A stretch of 64,000 nt of DNA from an uncultured Pelagibacteraceae bacterium (GTDB taxonomy: Bacteria > Pseudomonadota > Alphaproteobacteria > Pelagibacterales > Pelagibacteraceae). The translations under genes were made by a program, and so were the position numbers. The notes beneath the pieces were generated by a model, which saw nothing but the letters and a program-made list of their open reading frames with translations, searched no databases and was not told where the DNA came from. Where the stretch lies: the NCBI GenBank assembly GCA_902566315.1, contig CACFIL010000005.1, positions 1 through 64,000 on the forward strand, in the 5' to 3' direction. This document shows positions 60,844 to 64,000 of the stretch, piece by piece (position 1 is the stretch's first letter; each line of letters starts with the position of its first letter).

Positions 60844-62346
60844 TCATTGGGTCGCCGGGAAAATAATTTCAACTTTTGCACCTCTCTCTTTATTATTTTC
60901 AGCTTTAATTTGTCCTTTATGCAATTCAACTAAGTTTTTCACTATATTTAGACCTAAGCCTGAGTGTTCTCCAAAATTTTTAGGTCTATTACTGTAAAAT
61001 CTATTGAAAATTTTAGTGGTATCCTTCTCACTAAAACCTGTCCCCTCGTCAATTACTACAATTCTAGGCTTACCTTCTTTGTCTTTACTGACCTCTACTA
61101 TAATTTCCTGATTCTCATCGCTAAAAGAAATTGAGTTTTCAAGTAAATTTGCAATTATTTGCTCTATCCTATTGTTTATACCAAGTATAAAATAATTCTC
61201 AGATCCATTGGACTTTAATCTTATTTGTATTTTTCTCTTTGAATTATAAATATTGTTAAAATCGTCAACCACAGATTTTGCAATATCCTTAATATCAATC
61301 TTTTGCATTGTTTCTGTGGAAATCACTGCTTCATCTTTCAGCATTTGAGAATAATCAGTAATTAATCTTTCTATTCTCTCAACATCATGGGAGACGATAT
61401 TAATTAGTTTTTTTCTTTTAATTTTATCTTCTGTTTCTGAAATTATCTCAGATGCACTTTTCAATGAAGCAAGGGGATTTCTAATTTCATGAAGTAGGTC
61501 TGTTGAATAATTTTCAGCTGTTGCAATTCTTTTATTCAATTCACTAGTCATTTCATCAAGTGATTTTGATAATATACCTAATTCATCATTTCTTGTCTTA
61601 ACACTTTCTATATCTGTTTTTTCGTTACTTTTATCTTTTATGATTTTTGTATAAGTAACTAAATTTTTAATAGGTTTTAAAAAATATCTATTTAACACAT
61701 ATGAAAAAATAATGATGACCAAAAGTACTACAAGAGCTGTTCTAATGATAAAGTTCTCTCTTTCCTCAATCTGTGCTATTATATTATCAGCATTTTCAGA
61801 TATAAGAATATAACCCTTGTTATTTAAATTATTAATACTTTTAATACTAAAAACAAAAAACTGTCCTTGGATTTGTTTAAAATTAGTCAATAATTTTTCA
61901 GATCCTGATAAATGGTATTTATTAAGATCTTCATCAAAGATTGTTTCATTTTTATTTTTTTTATTATTAAAATTTTTCTCATCTGACTCTTCAGTTAATT
62001 CTTCAATTAATAATGTTGATGATGGAATTGATCTAGTATCACCAATCCAATTTGATTTATCATCAAAAAATATTACTCTATCTAGTTTTTCAAAGTATGG
62101 AAATCGAGATTTTTTAGAAAATAAAAATTCGCTAATTCCATACTGATTTAATTTTATATTTGATTTTTCAAGATTAAATATTGTTTGAGTTATTATATTT
62201 GTATGATTTTTTTGTTTCTCATTAATCAAATTTTTTTTAATAGCACTTAAGTAAAAAAACGTGATTATTATTATAAATATGAAGACTACTAGATTAATAA
62301 ATAAGAATTTTTGTAATATAGAGAGATTTTTTAGTATTTTTCCCAT
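60844..62346 (-). CDS. chvG: Two-component sensor histidine kinase, ChvG-like
   Basis: 500-residue membrane kinase. Two helices (about 15-36 and 197-217) flank a periplasmic sensor domain. A HAMP linker leads to the HisKA domain with the phosphoacceptor H286 in DLLHEIRNPLASLKSA. The ATPase part has NLLENSISFS, VVIDEGTGFS and HSGLGLNIVKNLV. The order chvI-chvG with ahcY downstream is that of the alphaproteobacterial ChvG/ChvI (ExoS/ChvI) acid/envelope-stress system. The usual hprK and PTS genes between chvG and ahcY are absent. Confidence 0.9.
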   Translation of the reverse strand: MGKILKNLSILQKFLFINLVVFIFIIIITFFYLSAIKKNLINEKQKNHTNIITQTIFNLEKSNIKLNQYGISEFLFSKKSRFPYFEKLDRVIFFDDKSNWIGDTRSIPSSTLLIEELTEESDEKNFNNKKNKNETIFDEDLNKYHLSGSEKLLTNFKQIQGQFFVFSIKSINNLNNKGYILISENADNIIAQIEERENFIIRTALVVLLVIIIFSYVLNRYFLKPIKNLVTYTKIIKDKSNEKTDIESVKTRNDELGILSKSLDEMTSELNKRIATAENYSTDLLHEIRNPLASLKSASEIISETEDKIKRKKLINIVSHDVERIERLITDYSQMLKDEAVISTETMQKIDIKDIAKSVVDDFNNIYNSKRKIQIRLKSNGSENYFILGINNRIEQIIANLLENSISFSDENQEIIVEVSKDKEGKPRIVVIDEGTGFSEKDTTKIFNRFYSNRPKNFGEHSGLGLNIVKNLVELHKGQIKAENNKERGAKVEIIFPATQ

Positions 62347-62351
62347 AATTA

Positions 62352-63056
62352 TTATTTAACATTCCATCTATATCCACTTCCATATCTTGTTTCAATTGCT
62401 GAAAATTCAGTATCTACCTTTTTAAATTTTTTTCTTATTCTTTTAACATGACTATCAATAGTCCTATCTTCTATATCTGTGTCTTCTCGATAAGCTACAT
62501 CCATAAGTAAGGCCCTCTCTTTAATTATTCCTGGTCTTTTTGCTAGTTCCTCAACAATTTTAAACTCTGTTGTAGTCAGTTTATCGGGTAATTGTTTACC
62601 ATCCCACTCACATTCGAGTTGGGAAGGATCTAATTTTAACTTACCATGAGATATTACATTTTTATTTTCTTCAATGTTGGTATCTTTATCCTTTTTTCTT
62701 AACTGAACCTTGATTCTTTCAACTAAAACTTTAGTTGAGAACCCTCCAGTTTTACCGACAAAGTCATCTGCGCCGAGTTTTAAACCGCTAACCTCGTCAG
62801 TTACTTCATCTTTAGAGGTTAAAAAAATAACTGGCATAGAGGTTTTCTTTCTAAGTTTTCTTAGAAGTTCTTCACCATCCATTCTTGGCATTTTAATATC
62901 AATCACAGCAAGATCTGGTGGTGTTCTTGACAATCCAACAAGAGCATTTTCACCATCAATATAAGTTTGAACTTTGAAACCTTCCTTTTCTAAGGCCATC
63001 TGTACAGATGTTAATAAATTTCGATCATCATCTACTAACGCAATTGTTTGTGACAT
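62352..63056 (-). CDS. chvI: Two-component response regulator, ChvI-like
   Basis: 234-residue OmpR/PhoB-type regulator. The receiver domain (about 1-120) has acidic D9, D10 and D11, the phosphoacceptor D53 in VIDIKMPRMDG and the switch Lys in FLTSKDE. The winged helix (about 140-232) has TTEFKIVEELAKRPGIIKERALLMD and DRTIDSHVKRIRKKF, and it ends TRYGSGYRW. The chvG start is 5 bases after its stop, so kinase and regulator are made together. It probably controls envelope genes. Confidence 0.92.
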   Translation of the reverse strand: MSQTIALVDDDRNLLTSVQMALEKEGFKVQTYIDGENALVGLSRTPPDLAVIDIKMPRMDGEELLRKLRKKTSMPVIFLTSKDEVTDEVSGLKLGADDFVGKTGGFSTKVLVERIKVQLRKKDKDTNIEENKNVISHGKLKLDPSQLECEWDGKQLPDKLTTTEFKIVEELAKRPGIIKERALLMDVAYREDTDIEDRTIDSHVKRIRKKFKKVDTEFSAIETRYGSGYRWNVK

Positions 63057-63106
63057 AAATTAGAATAAAAATACTAAATTGTTCAGATTAGGGCAATTGT
63101 TTGTTT

Positions 63107-64000
63107 TCAATGAAGATCGCCCCAATTCTCCCCAATATTTACATCGACTAAAAGAGGTATTGAAAATGAGTGAAGTTCACTGTCTTTCACACTCAACATC
63201 AAATCCTTAATTAATTTAGTACTTTTTTTTGTTTCTTTTGATCTTTCTTCAAAAATAAGTTCATCGTGTATTTGTAACAACATTTTAAGACTATTATTTT
63301 TATTATTAGAGATTTCTTTATTTATCCTGATCATTGCTAGTCTCATTATCTCTGATGCTGACCCTTGAATTGGAGCATTTATCGCTGCCCTTTCCTGAAA
63401 ATTTCTTACATTAAAATTTTTATCATTAATTCCTGTTAGATGGGTTTTTCTTCCAAATATGTTGCTTACATAACCACTTTTTCTACAAAAATTCACAGTA
63501 GCTTTCATATAATCTTTTATTTCTGGGAATTTTTTAAAGTAAGAATTTAAAAATTCTTCTGCTTCATTATTTGAAACATTGATTTGTTTGGCTAAACCAT
63601 ATTGTGATATGCCATAAATAATCCCAAAGTTGATTGCTTTCGCTTTTCTTCTTGTTTCAGAGTCAATTTTATTAATTTCTTTTCCAAAAACCTGACTAGC
63701 TGTCAAAGTATGAATATCCTCATTATTTAAAAACGCCTTTTTCAACTGTTTTACATCTGCTAGATCTGCCAAAATTCTCATTTCAACTTGGTTGTAGTCT
63801 GCTGAAATCAATTTATTATTTTTTTCAGAAATAAAGGCTTTTCTTATATCTTTACCATCATCTGATTTTATTGGAATATTTTGTAAATTTGGATCACTAG
63901 ATGCAAGTCTACCTGTTGAAGTAGCTGCTAACAAAAAAGATGTATGAACTCTTTTAGTATTTTGATTTATATGTTCTGGCAATGCATCTGAGTAAGTATT
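63107..64000 (-). CDS. polA: DNA polymerase I, C-terminal part (truncated by the window edge)
   Basis: Only the last 298 codons or so of the polymerase domain are in the window; the gene continues past base 64000. Frame and content: YSDALPEHIN, TGRLASSDPNLQNIPI (motif for dNTP/primer binding), SADYNQVEMRILADL (motif A), RRKAKAINFGIIYG (motif B, O helix) and LLQIHDELIFE (motif C). The end is NIGENWGDLH. Any start inside this frame near 63982 is internal, not the true start. It lies 51 bases upstream of chvI. Confidence 0.96.
   Translation of the reverse strand, partial: NTYSDALPEHINQNTKRVHTSFLLAATSTGRLASSDPNLQNIPIKSDDGKDIRKAFISEKNNKLISADYNQVEMRILADLADVKQLKKAFLNNEDIHTLTASQVFGKEINKIDSETRRKAKAINFGIIYGISQYGLAKQINVSNNEAEEFLNSYFKKFPEIKDYMKATVNFCRKSGYVSNIFGRKTHLTGINDKNFNVRNFQERAAINAPIQGSASEIMRLAMIRINKEISNNKNNSLKMLLQIHDELIFEERSKETKKSTKLIKDLMLSVKDSELHSFSIPLLVDVNIGENWGDLH

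Noticed and set aside
63107-63982. Complete 291-residue polymerase gene with a TTG start near 63982
   Set aside because: The frame continues upstream with YSDAL, a conserved polA stretch, to the window edge; the gene is truncated by the window, not short.

Overview
The window is a chromosomal segment of a genome-streamlined marine alphaproteobacterium, most likely a SAR11 / Pelagibacter-type cell. The reasons are the very low GC (roughly 30 percent by eye), A/T-rich codons, Lys/Asn/Ile-rich proteins, almost no intergenic DNA, and alphaproteobacterial markers: ATPase zeta inhibitor, BamF-type lipoprotein, DUF2093, ChvG/ChvI, ScfR-type regulator. No IS element, prophage, CRISPR array, rRNA or tRNA gene was seen. 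Taxonomy is an inference from gene content, not a search.

Layout. 1-8018: respiration block, with a partial peroxiredoxin-like start, thrC, and an aa3-type cytochrome c oxidase operon (coxB-coxA-coxC-subunit IV-orf87-ctaB). Next to it are a 64-residue membrane protein, a second diverged subunit III-like gene and sco1. 8013-12002: rsmE, then a dehalogenase-DoxX-pirin-quinone reductase cluster and a DUF2721 gene. 12055-17678: ubiA (frame broken in an A7 run) followed by a lipid A/inner core LPS block (msbA, waaA, lpxK, lpxL-like). 17682-26182: purD, rsmD, pgi, a BamF/lspA/ileS/ribF block and a HAD gene. 26250-28330: groES-groEL with a heat-shock-type promoter and a terminator. 28371-32568: typA, a YczE-like protein, DUF6134, a DjlA-like co-chaperone and a small membrane protein. 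32580-35595: isocitrate lyase, a 53-residue ORF and a divergent ScfR/RamB-type regulator, separated by a cluster of TTTACAA repeats. 35604-42408: a Lys-rich coiled-coil protein, cfa, a DapA-family aldolase, a membrane J protein, oligopeptidase B, hsp20 with a possible RNA thermometer, and a lipoprotein. 42548-47764: BMP-type ABC importer plus a purine phosphoribosyltransferase. 47808-55869: tandem DUF1330 genes, an AlkA-like glycosylase, EamA, msrA, sseA, an RND efflux pair and a lytic transglycosylase lipoprotein. 55872-64000: SNase, zeta subunit, gpmA, then murU-amgK-tsaE-ahcY-chvG-chvI and the 3' part of polA.

How it works together. The segment is mainly housekeeping: terminal respiration and copper delivery, envelope building and recycling, proteostasis, the glyoxylate bypass with its local regulator, and purine nucleoside uptake and salvage. 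Genes are packed to an extreme. Of 13 convergent pairs, 11 end within 12 bases of each other or overlap, five share one 4-base stop-stop sequence, and only two have a visible hairpin terminator.

The most notable observations are: (i) the 9-bp-phased TTTACAA operator array between aceA/orf53 and the ScfR gene; (ii) a ROSE-like 5' UTR plus RpoH-type promoter before hsp20; (iii) a cox operon with a Bacillus-like II-I-III-IV order, two extra small membrane ORFs and a second subunit III lacking the usual histidine; (iv) apparently leaderless promoters with an identical 11-base element before coxB and the second subunit III gene; (v) a protein with an extremely basic, histone-like tail and a long coiled coil; and (vi) the ubiA frame break.
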